64,000 nt of DNA from Ottowia testudinis (GTDB lineage: Bacteria > Pseudomonadota > Gammaproteobacteria > Burkholderiales > Burkholderiaceae_C), in contig NZ_CP071796.1 of the NCBI RefSeq assembly GCF_017498525.1, positions 3,534,001 through 3,598,000 on the forward strand. Direction: 5' to 3'. How positions within the stretch are numbered: the first letter of the stretch is position 1; each line of letters begins with the position of its first letter. The position numbers were made by a program, and so were the translations under genes. Under the pieces are notes generated by a model. It saw nothing but the letters and a program-made list of their open reading frames with translations. It was not told the DNA's origin and made no database searches. Of this stretch, positions 26,603 through 37,007 are shown piece after piece.

Positions 26603-28171
26603 TTAAAAAATCCGAACCGGCCCGAACAGCACCAGCGCGACCAACGCCAGCAACACCACCACGCCGCCCACAACAATGCGCCGCAGCAGCCGGTTGGTCT
26701 GCTGTTGCGCCAGCGTCAGCGCCTGCAGCTCGGCCCGCAGCGCGTCCACCGGCCGCTGCTGAAGGTAGCCGTGCAGCAGGCGCGGCAGATCGGGCAGCAT
26801 TTTGGCGTAATACGGAGCCTGCTCCTTCAGCTCCGTCCACAACCGCTTGGGGCCAATCTGCTCGTGCATCCACTTTTCGAGGAACGGCTTGGCGGTGTGC
26901 CACAAATCCAGGTCGGGGTCGAGCTGGCGCCCCAGCCCCTCGACGTTGAGCAGGGTTTTTTGCAGCAGCACCAGCTGCGGCTGGATCACCACATTGAAGC
27001 GGCGCGAGATCTGAAACAGCCGCAGCAGCACCATGCCGAGCGAGATGTCCTTCAGCGGGCGGTCGAAGTACGGCTCGCACACGCTGCGGATGCCGGCCTC
27101 CAGCTCGTCAATGCGCGTGTCGGCGGGCACCCAGCCGCTTTCCACGTGCAGTTCGGCCACGCGCTTGTAATCACGGCGAAAGAAGGCGGCAAAGTTCTGC
27201 GCCAGGTATTCCTTATCGACCTGCGTCAGCGTGCCGACGATGCCGAAGTCGAGCGAGATATAGCGCCCAAACGTCGCCGGCTCGATGCTGACCATGATGT
27301 TGCCGGGGTGCATGTCGGCGTGGAAGAAGCCGTCGCGGAACACCTGGGTGAAGAAGATGGTCACGCCGTCGCGCGCCAGCTTGGGGATGTCGACACCGGC
27401 CGCGCGCAGGCGCTCGATCTGGTTGACCGGCACGCCCTTCATGCGCTCCATCACCAGCACCTCGGGGCGGATCAGGTCCCAGAACATCTCGGGGATCATC
27501 ACCAGACCCAGCCCCGCCATGTTGCGCCGCAGCTGCGCGGCGCCGGCGGCCTCGCGCACCAGGTCCAGCTCGTCGTGCAGGTACTTGTCGAACTCGGCCA
27601 CCACCTCGCGCGGCTTCAGGCGCTTGCCGTCGGGCGCCAGGCGCTCGACCCAGCCGGCCATCATGCGGATCAGCGCCATGTCCTGGTCGATCACCTTCAG
27701 CATGCCGGGGCGCAGCACCTTGACGGCGACCTCGCGCTCGCGGCCGTTCTCGTCGCGCACGGTGGCGAAGTGCACCTGGGCGATGGAGGCGCTGGCGACC
27801 GGCGTGCGATCGAAACTGGTGAAGACCTCGCCGATCGGCTTGCGGAAGGCGCGCTCGATGGTGGCCACCGCCACCTCGCCCGGGAACGGCGGCACCTGGT
27901 CTTGCAACAGCGCCAGTTCATCGGCCAGGTCGAGCGGCAACAGGTCGCGCCGCGTCGACAGCACTTGCCCGAACTTGACGAAAATCGGCCCCAATTTTTG
28001 TAGCGCCTCGCGCAGGCGCTGCCCACGCGGCGCCGACAAATCGCGCCCCATCGAGGCGATGCGGGCCGTCAGGCGCAGCCAGGGATGCTGAAAACTGGTG
28101 AGCACCAGCTCATCCAGTCCGTAGCGCATGGCAATCCAGACGATGGTGACCGCGCGCGCCACGCGCGTCAT
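26603..28171 (-). CDS. ubiB: Ubiquinone biosynthesis protein UbiB
   Basis: An atypical protein-kinase-like ATPase of 522 residues needed for ubiquinone synthesis. UbiB motifs are visible: [20 protein letters not shown] with the KxGQ signature, the Ala-rich loop [35 protein letters not shown] and LDFGIVGTL. The C-terminus has two hydrophobic segments close together ([21 protein letters not shown]), the membrane anchor. The ATG overlaps the ubiJ stop as ATGA, so the two are coupled. It ends the ubiE-Tim44-ubiJ-ubiB run. Confidence 0.96.
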   Translation of the reverse strand: MTRVARAVTIVWIAMRYGLDELVLTSFQHPWLRLTARIASMGRDLSAPRGQRLREALQKLGPIFVKFGQVLSTRRDLLPLDLADELALLQDQVPPFPGEVAVATIERAFRKPIGEVFTSFDRTPVASASIAQVHFATVRDENGREREVAVKVLRPGMLKVIDQDMALIRMMAGWVERLAPDGKRLKPREVVAEFDKYLHDELDLVREAAGAAQLRRNMAGLGLVMIPEMFWDLIRPEVLVMERMKGVPVNQIERLRAAGVDIPKLARDGVTIFFTQVFRDGFFHADMHPGNIMVSIEPATFGRYISLDFGIVGTLTQVDKEYLAQNFAAFFRRDYKRVAELHVESGWVPADTRIDELEAGIRSVCEPYFDRPLKDISLGMVLLRLFQISRRFNVVIQPQLVLLQKTLLNVEGLGRQLDPDLDLWHTAKPFLEKWMHEQIGPKRLWTELKEQAPYYAKMLPDLPRLLHGYLQQRPVDALRAELQALTLAQQQTNRLLRRIVVGGVVVLLALVALVLFGPVRIF

Positions 28172-28707
28172 GCGCCGCCCTTGTCCTGACCCGGCAGCTT
28201 GCTGACGAAGCTTCTGAGCGCCTCGGCCGCGCTGCGGCCGACCTTGGCCAGCGTGTGGGACGGCGCGTCGCCGATAAGGCGCGACAGGTCTTCCTCGGCG
28301 TCCCAGCGCACATGCTCGACCAGCCAGTTGACTTCGGCCGCGAACTCCACATCGCCCTCGATGCGCACGCCGGGCTTTTCGCCGCGCAACGCATTTTTCG
28401 CCAAATCGAGCGGCGACGTGTCGGTGACGGTAAGCAGCAGATCGGGCGTGGCCGCCGGTGACAGCTCGCACAGCCCGGCCGGCGTGGCGGCCAGCTGCAT
28501 GGAAAAGTCGCGCCACTGCAGGCGCACCACGCGGCCGCTCTGGCGCTTCAGGCGCGCCTGCGCCTCGGGCTCCTGCAGCAGCACGTGGTTGATGAACAGA
28601 ACCGCGCGGTGCTGCAGCTCATCCACCAGCCAAGCGGGCGCCTTCAGCTGATCGCCCAGCTTGCCGAGCGCGTCCGAGAGCAAAGAAAAAGGGGACTGTG
28701 TGACCAT
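28168..28707 (-). CDS. ubiJ: Ubiquinone biosynthesis accessory factor UbiJ (SCP2 domain)
   Basis: A 179-residue cytoplasmic protein with an SCP2-type lipid-binding fold. UbiJ is thought to hold the prenylated ring intermediates for the Ubi enzymes. Visible features are the N-terminal helix ([17 protein letters not shown]), the SCP2 core ([52 protein letters not shown] in its family order) and a C-terminal helical part. Its end overlaps the ubiB start (ATGA). The translation start lies in the loop of a perfect hairpin in the mRNA, which is unusual. Confidence 0.9.
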   Translation of the reverse strand: MVTQSPFSLLSDALGKLGDQLKAPAWLVDELQHRAVLFINHVLLQEPEAQARLKRQSGRVVRLQWRDFSMQLAATPAGLCELSPAATPDLLLTVTDTSPLDLAKNALRGEKPGVRIEGDVEFAAEVNWLVEHVRWDAEEDLSRLIGDAPSHTLAKVGRSAAEALRSFVSKLPGQDKGGA

Positions 28708-28714
28708 AGTCCCC
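28691..28714 (-). promoter_or_regulatory. ubiJ: Hairpin over the ubiJ ribosome site and start codon
   Basis: In the ubiJ mRNA, GGGGACT (also the best ribosome site) pairs perfectly with AGTCCCC. The 10-base loop contains the AUG, and UUUUU follows. The stem could block translation or act as a weak attenuator for ubiJ-ubiB. It is seen directly in the sequence; its function is inferred. Confidence 0.5.
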
Positions 28715-28767
28715 TGATTATCACTGCGCCACCCGGGCAAAGCGCCCGCTGGCGCGGTGCACAGCGC

Positions 28768-29757
28768 TTACTGCAGCGCCTGCACGCCCGCCACCAGCCA
28801 GCCGCCGCGGCCGTTCCTGGGCTTGGTCATGTTCCAGACCTCGCGGAAGGGGTTGGGGCCGGCGGAGGGGTCTTCGACCATCACGCCGCTGAATTCGACG
28901 CTGGCCATGTACGCGTCGTCCGTTTCCTCGATGCCCAGCAGCTGGGCGTTGAGCGACTGCACCTCGGTTCTGTTGACCTGCCCGCGCGCGCTGCGCTCGC
29001 GCTCGGCCAGCTGCGACTGGATCTCGGCCAGCATGCCGTCGGTCATCATGGCGCGCAGTGCGGGAATGTCGGAGCGGTCCCAGGCGTCCTGCAGGGTGAT
29101 GAAGTTGCGCTTGGCTGCATCGGTGAAGCCGCCAATGTCGAAATCGGCCGGAATGCCCCAGCTCTGCGGGCCGCCCAGCGCCGAGCCGATCATGGAACCG
29201 CCCGCCGCGCTGCCGTCAAACGCGGCGGCCTGGCCTTCCCAAGGCCGGGCCGAAGCGTCGTTGCCGACCTTGGTGGGGTTGTATTGCGGCGGCGTCACGG
29301 GGCTGCCGGCGGCGCCCTGGTACGCCAGCCCGCCAGACGGCTGGCCGCCCGCGCGCGAGCGGCGGATCATGCCGATGACGGCCAGCACGACCACGCCCAG
29401 CAGCAGGATCAGCAGGAAGTTGCCAAACGCCGCGCCGAGCCCGAGCGAATGGGCCAGCCACGCCAGCCCCAGGCCAGCGGCCAGGCCACCCAGCATGGCG
29501 CCCCAAGGCTTGCGAGCGGCGGCGCCAGCCGCCGCGGTGCCCGCAGCACCCGCGCCGGCCGCCGTCTGACCCGCCTGTTGGGCGGGCGCGGCAGGCGGCG
29601 TGCGCGCCGCTTCGCGCTGTGTCACGTTGCTCGATTGGCGGCCCATCGACTTGCCGCCACCCAGGCGGCGCGCCTCGGCGTCGAAGGTGAAAGCGCCGAC
29701 CAGCACGACCGCCAGCAGCAGCGTGAAGAGACGCGAAACGATGTGCTTGAGTTTCAT
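28768..29757 (-). CDS. Tim44-like domain membrane protein
   Basis: A 329-residue protein. A signal or anchor (LFTLLLAVVLVGAFTFDAEA) is followed by the RRLGGGKSMGRQS motif typical of bacterial Tim44-like proteins, an Ala/Pro-rich linker, two membrane helices (LLGGLAAGLGLAWLAHSLG, NFLLILLLGVVVLAVIGMI), and the C-terminal Tim44 fold from about residue 190 (FITLQDAWDRSDIPALRAMM, YMASVEFSGVMVEDP). The bacterial function is unknown. It lies between ubiE and ubiJ, as in other betaproteobacteria. Confidence 0.88.
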   Translation of the reverse strand: MKLKHIVSRLFTLLLAVVLVGAFTFDAEARRLGGGKSMGRQSSNVTQREAARTPPAAPAQQAGQTAAGAGAAGTAAAGAAARKPWGAMLGGLAAGLGLAWLAHSLGLGAAFGNFLLILLLGVVVLAVIGMIRRSRAGGQPSGGLAYQGAAGSPVTPPQYNPTKVGNDASARPWEGQAAAFDGSAAGGSMIGSALGGPQSWGIPADFDIGGFTDAAKRNFITLQDAWDRSDIPALRAMMTDGMLAEIQSQLAERERSARGQVNRTEVQSLNAQLLGIEETDDAYMASVEFSGVMVEDPSAGPNPFREVWNMTKPRNGRGGWLVAGVQALQ

Positions 29758-29822
29758 CCTGCCCTGTCCTCGAAAAGTAAGAGATGTGAATGTGCGGCCA
29801 AAAAGCCCTGTTTAAAGAGAGG

Positions 29823-30557
29823 CTAACCGCATTTGATGCCGACGTGAAGTGCCACCACCCCACCGGTCATGTTGTGATAGTCCACGTGGCCGAAGCCGTT
29901 GGACTTCATCAGGGCTTTTAGTTCCTGCTGATTGGGGTGCATGCGGATCGATTCGGCCAAATAGCGATAGCTGCCGGCGTCGCCCGCCACCAGCCGCCCC
30001 AGGCGCGGCAGCACGCTGAAAGAATAGACATCGTAGGCCTTGCGCAGCGGCCGCGCGACCTGCGAGAACTCCAGCACCAGCAGCTTGCCGCCGTCTTTCA
30101 GCACGCGCGCCATCTCGCGCAGGGCGGCGTCCTTGTGGGTCATGTTGCGCAAACCAAACGCCACGGTGACCAGATCGAAATAACCGCCGGGAAAAGGCAG
30201 CTGCTCGGCGTCGCAGACGGTGGTGGGCAGGATGACGCCGGCGTCCAGCAGGCGGTCGCGGCCGGTGCGCAGCATGGCTTCGTTGATGTCGGTGTGCACC
30301 ACTTCGCCGGCCGGTCCGACCTTCTTGGCAAAGGCCCGCGCCAGATCGCCCGTGCCGCCGGCGATGTCGAGCACGCGCTGGCCCGGCTGCGGGTTGGCCA
30401 CCATCACGGTGTAAGCCTTCCAGGCCCGGTGCAGGCCACCGGACATCAGGTCGTTCATCAAGTCGTAGCGGCTGGCGACGGAATCGAACACGCCACGCAC
30501 GCGGCGCGCCTTGTCCTGCTCGTCGACCGACTGGTAGCCGAAATGGGTGGTGGCCAT
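29823..30557 (-). CDS. ubiE: Ubiquinone/menaquinone C-methyltransferase
   Basis: A SAM-dependent methyltransferase of 244 residues that adds the C-methyl group in ubiquinone and menaquinone synthesis. The N-terminus [33 protein letters not shown] is typical. The SAM site is [15 protein letters not shown], with [16 protein letters not shown] and the family signature [19 protein letters not shown]. The C-terminus [15 protein letters not shown] is conserved. It heads the ubiE-Tim44-ubiJ-ubiB run and is preceded by a REP-like palindrome. Confidence 0.97.
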   Translation of the reverse strand: MATTHFGYQSVDEQDKARRVRGVFDSVASRYDLMNDLMSGGLHRAWKAYTVMVANPQPGQRVLDIAGGTGDLARAFAKKVGPAGEVVHTDINEAMLRTGRDRLLDAGVILPTTVCDAEQLPFPGGYFDLVTVAFGLRNMTHKDAALREMARVLKDGGKLLVLEFSQVARPLRKAYDVYSFSVLPRLGRLVAGDAGSYRYLAESIRMHPNQQELKALMKSNGFGHVDYHNMTGGVVALHVGIKCG

Positions 30558-30583
30558 GAGGATTCTCTGCGTTTTAATGAAAT

Positions 30584-30632
30584 CGGCCTCTAGCGCTTTT
30601 CCATCAAGCGCGAGCAGCTATATAAATGTGAG
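30584..30632 (-). repeat. REP-like palindrome, copy 8
   Basis: On the minus strand: CATTTATATAGCTGCTCGCG, then CTTGATGGAAAAGCGCTAGAGG. One arm is shortened. It lies between the DUF971 gene and ubiE. Confidence 0.75.
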
Positions 30633-30661
30633 CAAACAACACGCCGCAAACCCTCTGGGCG

Positions 30662-31069
30662 TCAATGTTGGCCGCAGGCGCCGCCGGCCTTGATGGGCAT
30701 CGGCGCGTCGCGGTCCATGCCGGCGGCCGCCAGCTTGCCCTCGTATTCGCGCCACAGCTCGTCCTGCTTCTCGCCCAGAAAATACAAATATTCCCAGGTA
30801 AAGATGCCGGTGTCGTGTCCGTCGGAAAAATGCGGCTGCACCGCGTAGTTGCCCACGGGCGCCAGCGCGGTCAGCTCAACGCCGCGTTTGCCGGTCTGCA
30901 GCACCTCTTGCCCGGGGCCGTGGCCTTGCACCTCGGCCGAGGGCGAATAGACGCGCATCAGCTCGAACGGGATGCGGAAATGCGCGCCATCGGGGTACAC
31001 CAGCTCCAGCACGCGCGACTTGGCGTGCACGGTCAGCGTCTGGGGAGGGGCAACGTGGGCAGCGGGCAT
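30662..31069 (-). CDS. DUF971 protein (gamma-butyrobetaine-hydroxylase-like)
   Basis: A 135-residue protein of the DUF971 family, a small domain otherwise found at the N-terminus of gamma-butyrobetaine hydroxylase and in iron-sulfur-related proteins. Visible features are LTVHAKSRVLELVYPDGAHF, the RVYSPSAEVQGHG segment, VELTALAPVGNYAVQPHFSDGHDTGIFTWEYLYFL in family order, and a C-terminal CGQH. ATG 31069 gives the usual start. It is divergent from the AI-2E permease and upstream of ubiE, a common betaproteobacterial layout. Its role is unknown. Confidence 0.9.
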   Translation of the reverse strand: MPAAHVAPPQTLTVHAKSRVLELVYPDGAHFRIPFELMRVYSPSAEVQGHGPGQEVLQTGKRGVELTALAPVGNYAVQPHFSDGHDTGIFTWEYLYFLGEKQDELWREYEGKLAAAGMDRDAPMPIKAGGACGQH

Positions 31070-31158
31070 GGCAAGCAGGATGCAAATCTCAAGATAAAGG
31101 CATTGTGCCCTGTGGCGCCCATCAAGCGCCCGGCTCAAGGGTATAGTCAGCGCCCATC

Positions 31159-32313
31159 ATGAACACCCCCGCGCTGCAACGCGCCGCCTTTTTGCTGCTG
31201 CTGGCGCTGGTCACGGTGGCGTTCTTCTGGATCATCGCGCCCTTCTTTGGTGCCGTGTTCTGGGCCATGGTGCTGGCGCTGATGTTCATGCCGGTGCACC
31301 GGCGGTTGCGCGCCTGGATGCGCGGGCGCGACACGCTGGCGGCGTTGGGCACGCTGCTGTTCTGCCTGGTGATCGTGGTCGTGCCCTTGATCTTCGTCGT
31401 GGGTGCGATGGTGGACGAGGCGGCCAGCTTCACCCAGCGCCTGCGCACGGGCGAATTCAACCCGCGCAGCTATTTCGAGCAGATCCAGAACGCGCTGCCC
31501 GCCTGGGTGCGCGATCTGCTCGGCCGCTTCGGCCTGTTCAACATGCAGGACGTGGTGGACAAGCTCACGGCCGCCGTGGTGCAGGGCGGCCAGGCGCTGA
31601 CCACGCGCGCGCTGGCGATCGGGCAGAACACGCTGATGCTGCTGGTCAACCTGGGCATCACGCTGTATCTGCTGTTCTTCTTCCTGCGCGACGGGCGCGA
31701 TCTGGCGCGCTCGATTCGAAGCGCGGTGCCCCTGGACGTCGCGCACACCGACTTTTTGCTGCGCAAGTTCGCCACCGTGGTGCGCGCCACCGTGAAGGGC
31801 ACCGTGGTGGTGGCGCTGGTGCAGGGCATGCTGGGCGGGCTGGCGTTCGCCGTGCTGGGCATTCACGGCGCGGTGCTGTGGGGCGTGGTGATGGCCTTCC
31901 TGTCGCTGCTGCCCGCCGTGGGCGCGGCGCTGGTGTGGGCGCCGGTGGCCATCTATCTGGCGGCCACGGGTTCGCTGATCGAAGGCATCGGCCTGGCGGC
32001 GTGGGGCGCGGGCGTGATGGGCATGGTGGACAACGTGCTGCGCCCGATCCTGGTCGGCAAGGAAACCAAGCTGCCCGACTACCTGGTGCTGCTGTCGACG
32101 ATCGGCGGGCTGTCGATCTTCGGGCTCAACGGCTTCGTCATCGGCCCGGCCATCGCGGCGCTGTTCGTGGCGGCCTGGGCCTTGTTCGCCGCCGAGGAGC
32201 AAGCAGAACCGGTGCCCGCGCCCATCGTGGAGGGCGCTGTGGCGACGCTTCCGGATTCGCCCGCCCATGCGGGAGGCTCAGAAGCAGAAACGGACGCCGA
32301 GCGTCCGTTCTGA
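31159..32313 (+). CDS. AI-2E-type transporter (PerM/YdiK family)
   Basis: An inner-membrane protein of 384 residues in the AI-2E transporter superfamily, whose members include exporters and sodium/proton antiporters. Eight or so helices are arranged as two pairs, a soluble coiled part (about 75-150), and four more. LLLVNLGITLYLLFFFLRDGRDLAR and GVVMAFLSLLPAVGAALVWAP are typical, as is VDNVLRPILVGKETKLPDYLVLLSTIGGL in outline. The acidic C-terminal tail is variable. It stands alone. The substrate is unknown despite the family name. Confidence 0.92.
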   Translation: MNTPALQRAAFLLLLALVTVAFFWIIAPFFGAVFWAMVLALMFMPVHRRLRAWMRGRDTLAALGTLLFCLVIVVVPLIFVVGAMVDEAASFTQRLRTGEFNPRSYFEQIQNALPAWVRDLLGRFGLFNMQDVVDKLTAAVVQGGQALTTRALAIGQNTLMLLVNLGITLYLLFFFLRDGRDLARSIRSAVPLDVAHTDFLLRKFATVVRATVKGTVVVALVQGMLGGLAFAVLGIHGAVLWGVVMAFLSLLPAVGAALVWAPVAIYLAATGSLIEGIGLAAWGAGVMGMVDNVLRPILVGKETKLPDYLVLLSTIGGLSIFGLNGFVIGPAIAALFVAAWALFAAEEQAEPVPAPIVEGAVATLPDSPAHAGGSEAETDAERPF

Positions 32314-32354
32314 AGGCAGGCGCAGGGCAGGCGGCCGCGACGGCCGCCAGGCGC

Positions 32355-32828
32355 TTACTCGAACACCGTCTTCTTCTTGCCCTCGAACAGTTCGGCGGTG
32401 CCGCCACCGCCACGGCTGATGAGCGTGGTGGAGGCGCCATCGCCGTAGACCGGATCGCCCTTGTCTTCGGTCACCTTGCTCATGTCGAGCACGGGGCCGC
32501 CGTCGATCTGCACCTTGGCCTTGTGCACTTCATCGGGCACGCCGGGCTCTTTGGCTTCGTAGAAGGTGACCTTCAGGCTGCGGCCATCGGCGGACTTGTA
32601 GGCCACGGTGGTGTGCTGATCGGCCATTTCGGCCTGTTCCTTCTGCGGGCTGGCCGCGTCGGCCGCCACGCCGGTGGGCGCTGGGGCGGCGGCTGGAGCG
32701 GGCGCCGGCGCGGCCACTGGTGCAGGTGGTGCAGGCGGCGGTGCCGGGGGCGGCGGCTGATCGCAGGCGGCCAGCGCACCCGCGGCAAGCAGGGCCAGGC
32801 TGAGTTTGTTCAGTCGAGTCAGTGTCAT
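32355..32828 (-). CDS. Proline-rich lipoprotein, unknown function
   Basis: A 157-residue lipoprotein. The signal peptide ends in the lipobox LAACDQ (LALLAAGALAAC), then a Pro/Ala linker (QPPPPAPPPAPPAP), then a small folded part with YKSADGRSLKVTFYE, VQIDGGPVLDMSKV and ISRGGGGTAELFEGKKK. I do not recognise the folded part with confidence; it resembles small membrane-bound lysozyme-inhibitor-like (MliC) proteins in its size and its YKSADG..L and F-E-G-KK stretches, but lacks their cysteines. It is convergent with the AI-2E gene and downstream of the large oxidoreductase. Confidence 0.72.
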   Translation of the reverse strand: MTLTRLNKLSLALLAAGALAACDQPPPPAPPPAPPAPVAAPAPAPAAAPAPTGVAADAASPQKEQAEMADQHTTVAYKSADGRSLKVTFYEAKEPGVPDEVHKAKVQIDGGPVLDMSKVTEDKGDPVYGDGASTTLISRGGGGTAELFEGKKKTVFE

Positions 32829-32878
32829 GGGTTCAAAAATAGTACACAAGTGTTCATTATCGGCCACTACCCAGGCGT

Positions 32879-35800
32879 TCAGACCAACACACGCTCGATC
32901 CCGCCCGCGTTGGCGCGGTCGACATATTCCTTCAGCCAGTTCTCGCCCAGGATGTGGCGCGCCATCTCGATGACGATGTAGTCTGCTTCGAGCAGGCCGT
33001 TTTGCAGGTCGTCCTCGTAGCGCTTCAAGCCTTGCAGGCAACTGGGGCAGCTGGTCAGGATCTTGACGTTGGCCTTTCCGGCCACCGCGCCCGACGCACG
33101 CAGCGCCGCCGCGCCCTGGCGGATTTCCTCTTCCTTGCGAAAACGCACCTGCGTGGCGATGTCGGGCCGGGTCACGCCCAGCGTGCCGCTTTCGCCGCAG
33201 CAGCGGTTGTTCTTGAGCACGTTCTCGCCCACCAATGCCTTCACCGTCTTGGTCGAGTCCTGCAGCTTCATCGGGTTGTGGCAGGGCTCGTGGTACAGGT
33301 AGGCACCCTGGCTGGCCGCGGGCAGCGTGATGCCTTTTTCGAGCAAATATTCGTGGATGTCGATGATGCGGCTGCCGGGGAATATCTTGTCGAATTCGTA
33401 GCCCGCCAGCTGGTCGTAACAGGTGCCGCAGCTGACCACCACGGTCTTGATGTCGAGGTAGTTCAGCGTCGTCGCCAGCCGGTGGAAGAGCACCCGGTTG
33501 TCGGTGATCATCTTCTCGGCGCGGTCGTTCTGGCCTGAGCCACGCTGCGGGTAGCCGCAGCACAGGTAGCCGGGCGGCAACACCGTCTGCACGCCGGCGT
33601 GCCACAGCATGGCTTGCGTGGCCAGCCCGACCTGGCTGAACAGGCGCTCAGAGCCACAGCCGGGAAAGTAGAACACCGCCTCGGTGTCGGCCGACGTCTT
33701 CGGGTCGCGGATCACCGGCACATAGGCGCGGTCTTCAATGTCGAGCAGCGCGCGCGCCGTCTTGCTGGGCAACCCGGCAGGCAGCTTCTTGTTGACGAAG
33801 TGGATGACCTCCTCGCGCAACGGCGGCTTGCCCACGGTGGCGGGTGGATGCTTCGTCTGATGACGGCCCGCGACCTTGAAGAAATCCACCGCCGCGCGCT
33901 GCGCCTTGAAGGCCACGCCCGTCATCGCCGCGCGCGTGGTGTTGATAACGCGCGGGTCGGTCGCGTTCAGGAAGAACATGGCCGCCGCGTTGCCGGGGCG
34001 CACGCTCTTCTTGCCCATCTTGCGCAGCAGGTTGCGCATGGCCATGGTGACGTCGCCGAAGTCGATCTTCACCGGGCAGGGCGACAGGCACTTGTGGCAC
34101 ACCGTGCAGTGGTCGGCCACGTCCTCGAACTCTTCCCAATGCCGCAGCGAGACACCGCGACGCGTCTGCTCTTCGTACAAAAAAGCCTCGACCAGCAGCG
34201 ACGTGGCCAGGATCTTGTTGCGCGGGCTGTACAGCAGGTTGGCACGCGGCACGTGGGTGCTGCAATCCGGCTTGCACTTGCCGCAGCGCAGGCAGTCCTT
34301 GATCGAGTCGGCGATAGCGCCAATGTCGCTCTGCCGCATGATGATCGACTCGTGCCCCATCAGCCCGAAGCTGGGCGTGTAGGCATTGCTCAGATCGGCC
34401 CGCAGCCTGCGCCCGGGGTGCGCGGGCAGCTCCTTGTTTCGCAGCAGCTTGCCGCGGTTGAAGTGGCCTTGCGGGTCCACTCGCCGCTTGTAGTCGGCAA
34501 AGGGCGCCAGCTCGTCGTCCGTCAGGTATTCGAGCTTGGTGATGCCGATGCCGTGCTCGCCCGAGATCACGCCATCCAGGCTGCGCGCCAGCGCCATCAC
34601 GCGGTCGACCGCCTGGTGCGCGGTTTGCAGCATCGCGTAGTTGTCGCTGTGCACGGGGATGTTGGTGTGCACGTTGCCGTCGCCGGCGTGCATGTGCAGG
34701 GCGATCCACACACGCCCTTTCAGCACGCGCTGTTGCACCTCACCCAGCGCCTTCATCAGCGGCTCGAAGTCGCTGCCGGTGAAGATGTCCTGCAGCGGCG
34801 CGCGGATCTGCGTCTTCCAGCTGGCGCGCAGGCTGTGGTCCTGCAACTGCGGAAACAGCGTGTCGATGCCCTGCAACCAGTCTTGCCACAGCATGCGCGC
34901 ATCGCGCACCACGGCCAGGGCCAGTTGCACTTTCTCGGCCAGCAGTTCGGGCGCAGGTGCCGTGGCGCCGCCCAAGGGCAGGTTGCCGCTGCTCAAAAAA
35001 AGCTCCAGCTCGTCGGCCAGTTTGATCTTGTTGGCCAGCGACAGTTCGATGTTGATGCGCTCGATGCCGTCGGTGTATTCGGCCATGCGCGGCAGCGGGA
35101 TCACCACGTCTTCGTTGATCTTGAAGGCGTTGGTGTGGCGGCTGATGGCGGCCGTCTTCTTGCGGTCGGCCCAGAATTTCTTGCGCGCCTGAGGGTCGAC
35201 GGCGATGAAGCCCTCGCCCGCGCGCGAATTGGCGATGCGCACCACCTCGCTGGTGGCGCGCGCCACGGCGTCGGGGTCGTCGCCGGCAATGTCGCCGATC
35301 AGCACCATCTTCGGCAAACCGCCGCGCTTGGACTTGGTGCTGTAGCCCACGGCGCGCAGGTAACGGTCGTCCAGGTGCTCCAGGCCGGCCAGCAGCACAC
35401 CCGTGCGCTTGGCCTCGGCAAACATGAAGTCCTTGATCTCGACGATGCTGGGCACCGCGTCCTTGGCGTGGCCGAAAAATTCGAGGCACACGGTGCGCGT
35501 GTGCTCGGGCATGCGGTGCAACACCCAGCGCGCGCTGGTGATCAGACCGTCGCAGCCTTCCTTCTGCACGCCCGGCAGGCCTGCCAGGAATTTGTCCGTC
35601 ACGTCCTTGCCCAACCCGGCCTTGCGGAAGGTGGCACCAGGAATGTCGAGCCGCTCCGTGCGCAGCGGCTTTTTGCCGCTGGCGTCGAAATACTGCAATT
35701 CGAAACTGGCCACTTCGGCGTCGTGGATCTTGCCCAAGTTGTGGCCCACGCGCGTGACTTCCAGCCACTGGGCATCGGGCGTCACCATGCGCCAGCTGGC

Positions 35801-36748
35801 CAGGTTGTCCAGCGCGGTGCCCCATAGCACTGCCTTCTTGCCGCCGGCGTTCATGGCGATGTTGCCGCCGATGCACGAGGCCTCGGCGCTGGTCGGATCG
35901 CACGCGAACACCAGCCCGGCAGCTTCAGCCGCGTCGGCCACGCGCTGCGTCACCACGCCGGCCTCGGTGTGGATGGTGGGCACCTCGTCCGCCACGCCGG
36001 GCAGCGCCATGCGCTCGACCTTGCCGAGGGTGATGAGCTTTTCGGTGTTGATGACCGCCGTCTTCCAGTCCAGCGGAATCGCGCCGCCGGTGTAGCCGGT
36101 GCCGCCGCCGCGCGGGATGATGGTCAGGCCCAGCTCGATGCAGCCCTTGACCAGCCCCGCCATCTCGGCTTCGGTGTCGGGCGTCAGCACCACCAGCGGA
36201 AACTCCACCCGCCAGTCGGTCGCGTCGGTCACGTGGCTGACGCGGCTCAAGCCGTCAAACTTGATGTTTTCCTTGTGCGTGTGCTTGCCCAGTGCCTTGG
36301 CGGTGCGCCGGCGCAGCTCGGCCACCTTGGCAAACGAGCGGTCGAACGCATCCACCACGCGGCGCGCGGCCACCAGCAATTCGGCCACCAGCGCGTCGCG
36401 GCCGGCGTCGTCGCCCGGCGTGCGGCGCTTTTCGATCTCTTGCAGGCGGTGGGTCAGCGCCTCGACCAGCATGCGCTGGCGGCGCGGGTTGTCCAGCAGG
36501 TCGTCCTGCAGGTAGGGGTTGCGCCGCACCACCCAGATGTCGCCCAGCACCTCGTACAGCATGCGTGCCGAGCGGCCGGTGTGGCGCTCGCCGCGCAGGC
36601 CGTCCAGAATCTCCCAGGCCCGCGCGCCCAGCAGCCGCAGCACGATCTCGCGGTCGGAGAAGCTGGTGTAGTTGTACGGAATCTCGCGCAGGCGCGGCGC
36701 ACCATCCGGGGCGGCAAGCAGTGGGTCAAGCGTGGCAGGAGCATTCAT
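32879..36748 (-). CDS. FAD-linked oxidase fused to Fe-S/CCG oxidoreductase (DUF3683)
   Basis: A 1289-residue fusion, probably a membrane-associated hydroxy-acid or lactate-type dehydrogenase feeding electrons to quinone. It has an N-terminal DUF3683-like part ([20 protein letters not shown]), an FAD-binding domain ([17 protein letters not shown] near 215-230; [22 protein letters not shown]), and an FAD-oxidase C-terminal domain ([27 protein letters not shown]). Two 4Fe-4S motifs follow ([17 protein letters not shown] near 815, [16 protein letters not shown] near 882). Then come CCG-type domains ([31 protein letters not shown]). It combines GlcD- and GlcF-like halves that other bacteria encode separately. 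The substrate is unknown. Confidence 0.9.
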   Translation of the reverse strand: MNAPATLDPLLAAPDGAPRLREIPYNYTSFSDREIVLRLLGARAWEILDGLRGERHTGRSARMLYEVLGDIWVVRRNPYLQDDLLDNPRRQRMLVEALTHRLQEIEKRRTPGDDAGRDALVAELLVAARRVVDAFDRSFAKVAELRRRTAKALGKHTHKENIKFDGLSRVSHVTDATDWRVEFPLVVLTPDTEAEMAGLVKGCIELGLTIIPRGGGTGYTGGAIPLDWKTAVINTEKLITLGKVERMALPGVADEVPTIHTEAGVVTQRVADAAEAAGLVFACDPTSAEASCIGGNIAMNAGGKKAVLWGTALDNLASWRMVTPDAQWLEVTRVGHNLGKIHDAEVASFELQYFDASGKKPLRTERLDIPGATFRKAGLGKDVTDKFLAGLPGVQKEGCDGLITSARWVLHRMPEHTRTVCLEFFGHAKDAVPSIVEIKDFMFAEAKRTGVLLAGLEHLDDRYLRAVGYSTKSKRGGLPKMVLIGDIAGDDPDAVARATSEVVRIANSRAGEGFIAVDPQARKKFWADRKKTAAISRHTNAFKINEDVVIPLPRMAEYTDGIERINIELSLANKIKLADELELFLSSGNLPLGGATAPAPELLAEKVQLALAVVRDARMLWQDWLQGIDTLFPQLQDHSLRASWKTQIRAPLQDIFTGSDFEPLMKALGEVQQRVLKGRVWIALHMHAGDGNVHTNIPVHSDNYAMLQTAHQAVDRVMALARSLDGVISGEHGIGITKLEYLTDDELAPFADYKRRVDPQGHFNRGKLLRNKELPAHPGRRLRADLSNAYTPSFGLMGHESIIMRQSDIGAIADSIKDCLRCGKCKPDCSTHVPRANLLYSPRNKILATSLLVEAFLYEEQTRRGVSLRHWEEFEDVADHCTVCHKCLSPCPVKIDFGDVTMAMRNLLRKMGKKSVRPGNAAAMFFLNATDPRVINTTRAAMTGVAFKAQRAAVDFFKVAGRHQTKHPPATVGKPPLREEVIHFVNKKLPAGLPSKTARALLDIEDRAYVPVIRDPKTSADTEAVFYFPGCGSERLFSQVGLATQAMLWHAGVQTVLPPGYLCCGYPQRGSGQNDRAEKMITDNRVLFHRLATTLNYLDIKTVVVSCGTCYDQLAGYEFDKIFPGSRIIDIHEYLLEKGITLPAASQGAYLYHEPCHNPMKLQDSTKTVKALVGENVLKNNRCCGESGTLGVTRPDIATQVRFRKEEEIRQGAAALRASGAVAGKANVKILTSCPSCLQGLKRYEDDLQNGLLEADYIVIEMARHILGENWLKEYVDRANAGGIERVLV

Positions 36749-37007
36749 AGGATGAGGCCCAGCGCGGCGCGAGAATCAACGCAGAGGCAGGACGTGCTGC
36801 AAAGAGGCGTCCGGCTGGCGGGCGATTTTACTGCGGCGCAGCATTTTTGCCGCCCGACGCGGCGCAAAGACATTGGACTCGGCCGGTCATGCGTGGGAGG
36901 GGTCAGCAACGTGACAGTCACGCAACTGTCACGCGCGCTTGATATACCCGGCACACGATGCGCCCCTGCCCTCCACGTCGATCCCCGCGCTTGAACGGGA
37001 AACCCGC
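36749..37007. other. Divergent promoter region with a dyad
   Basis: This gap between the divergent oxidoreductase and substrate-binding-like genes holds no gene. GTGACAG (36911-36917) and CTGTCAC (36926-36932) form a perfect 7-bp dyad about 75 bases before the plus-strand gene; GTCACGC is also repeated directly there. It is a candidate operator for the downstream four-gene module. Confidence 0.4.

Noticed and set aside
33599-35827. 742-residue open frame on the plus strand inside the FAD/Fe-S oxidoreductase
   Set aside because: Antisense shadow; the minus-strand frame carries all cofactor motifs.
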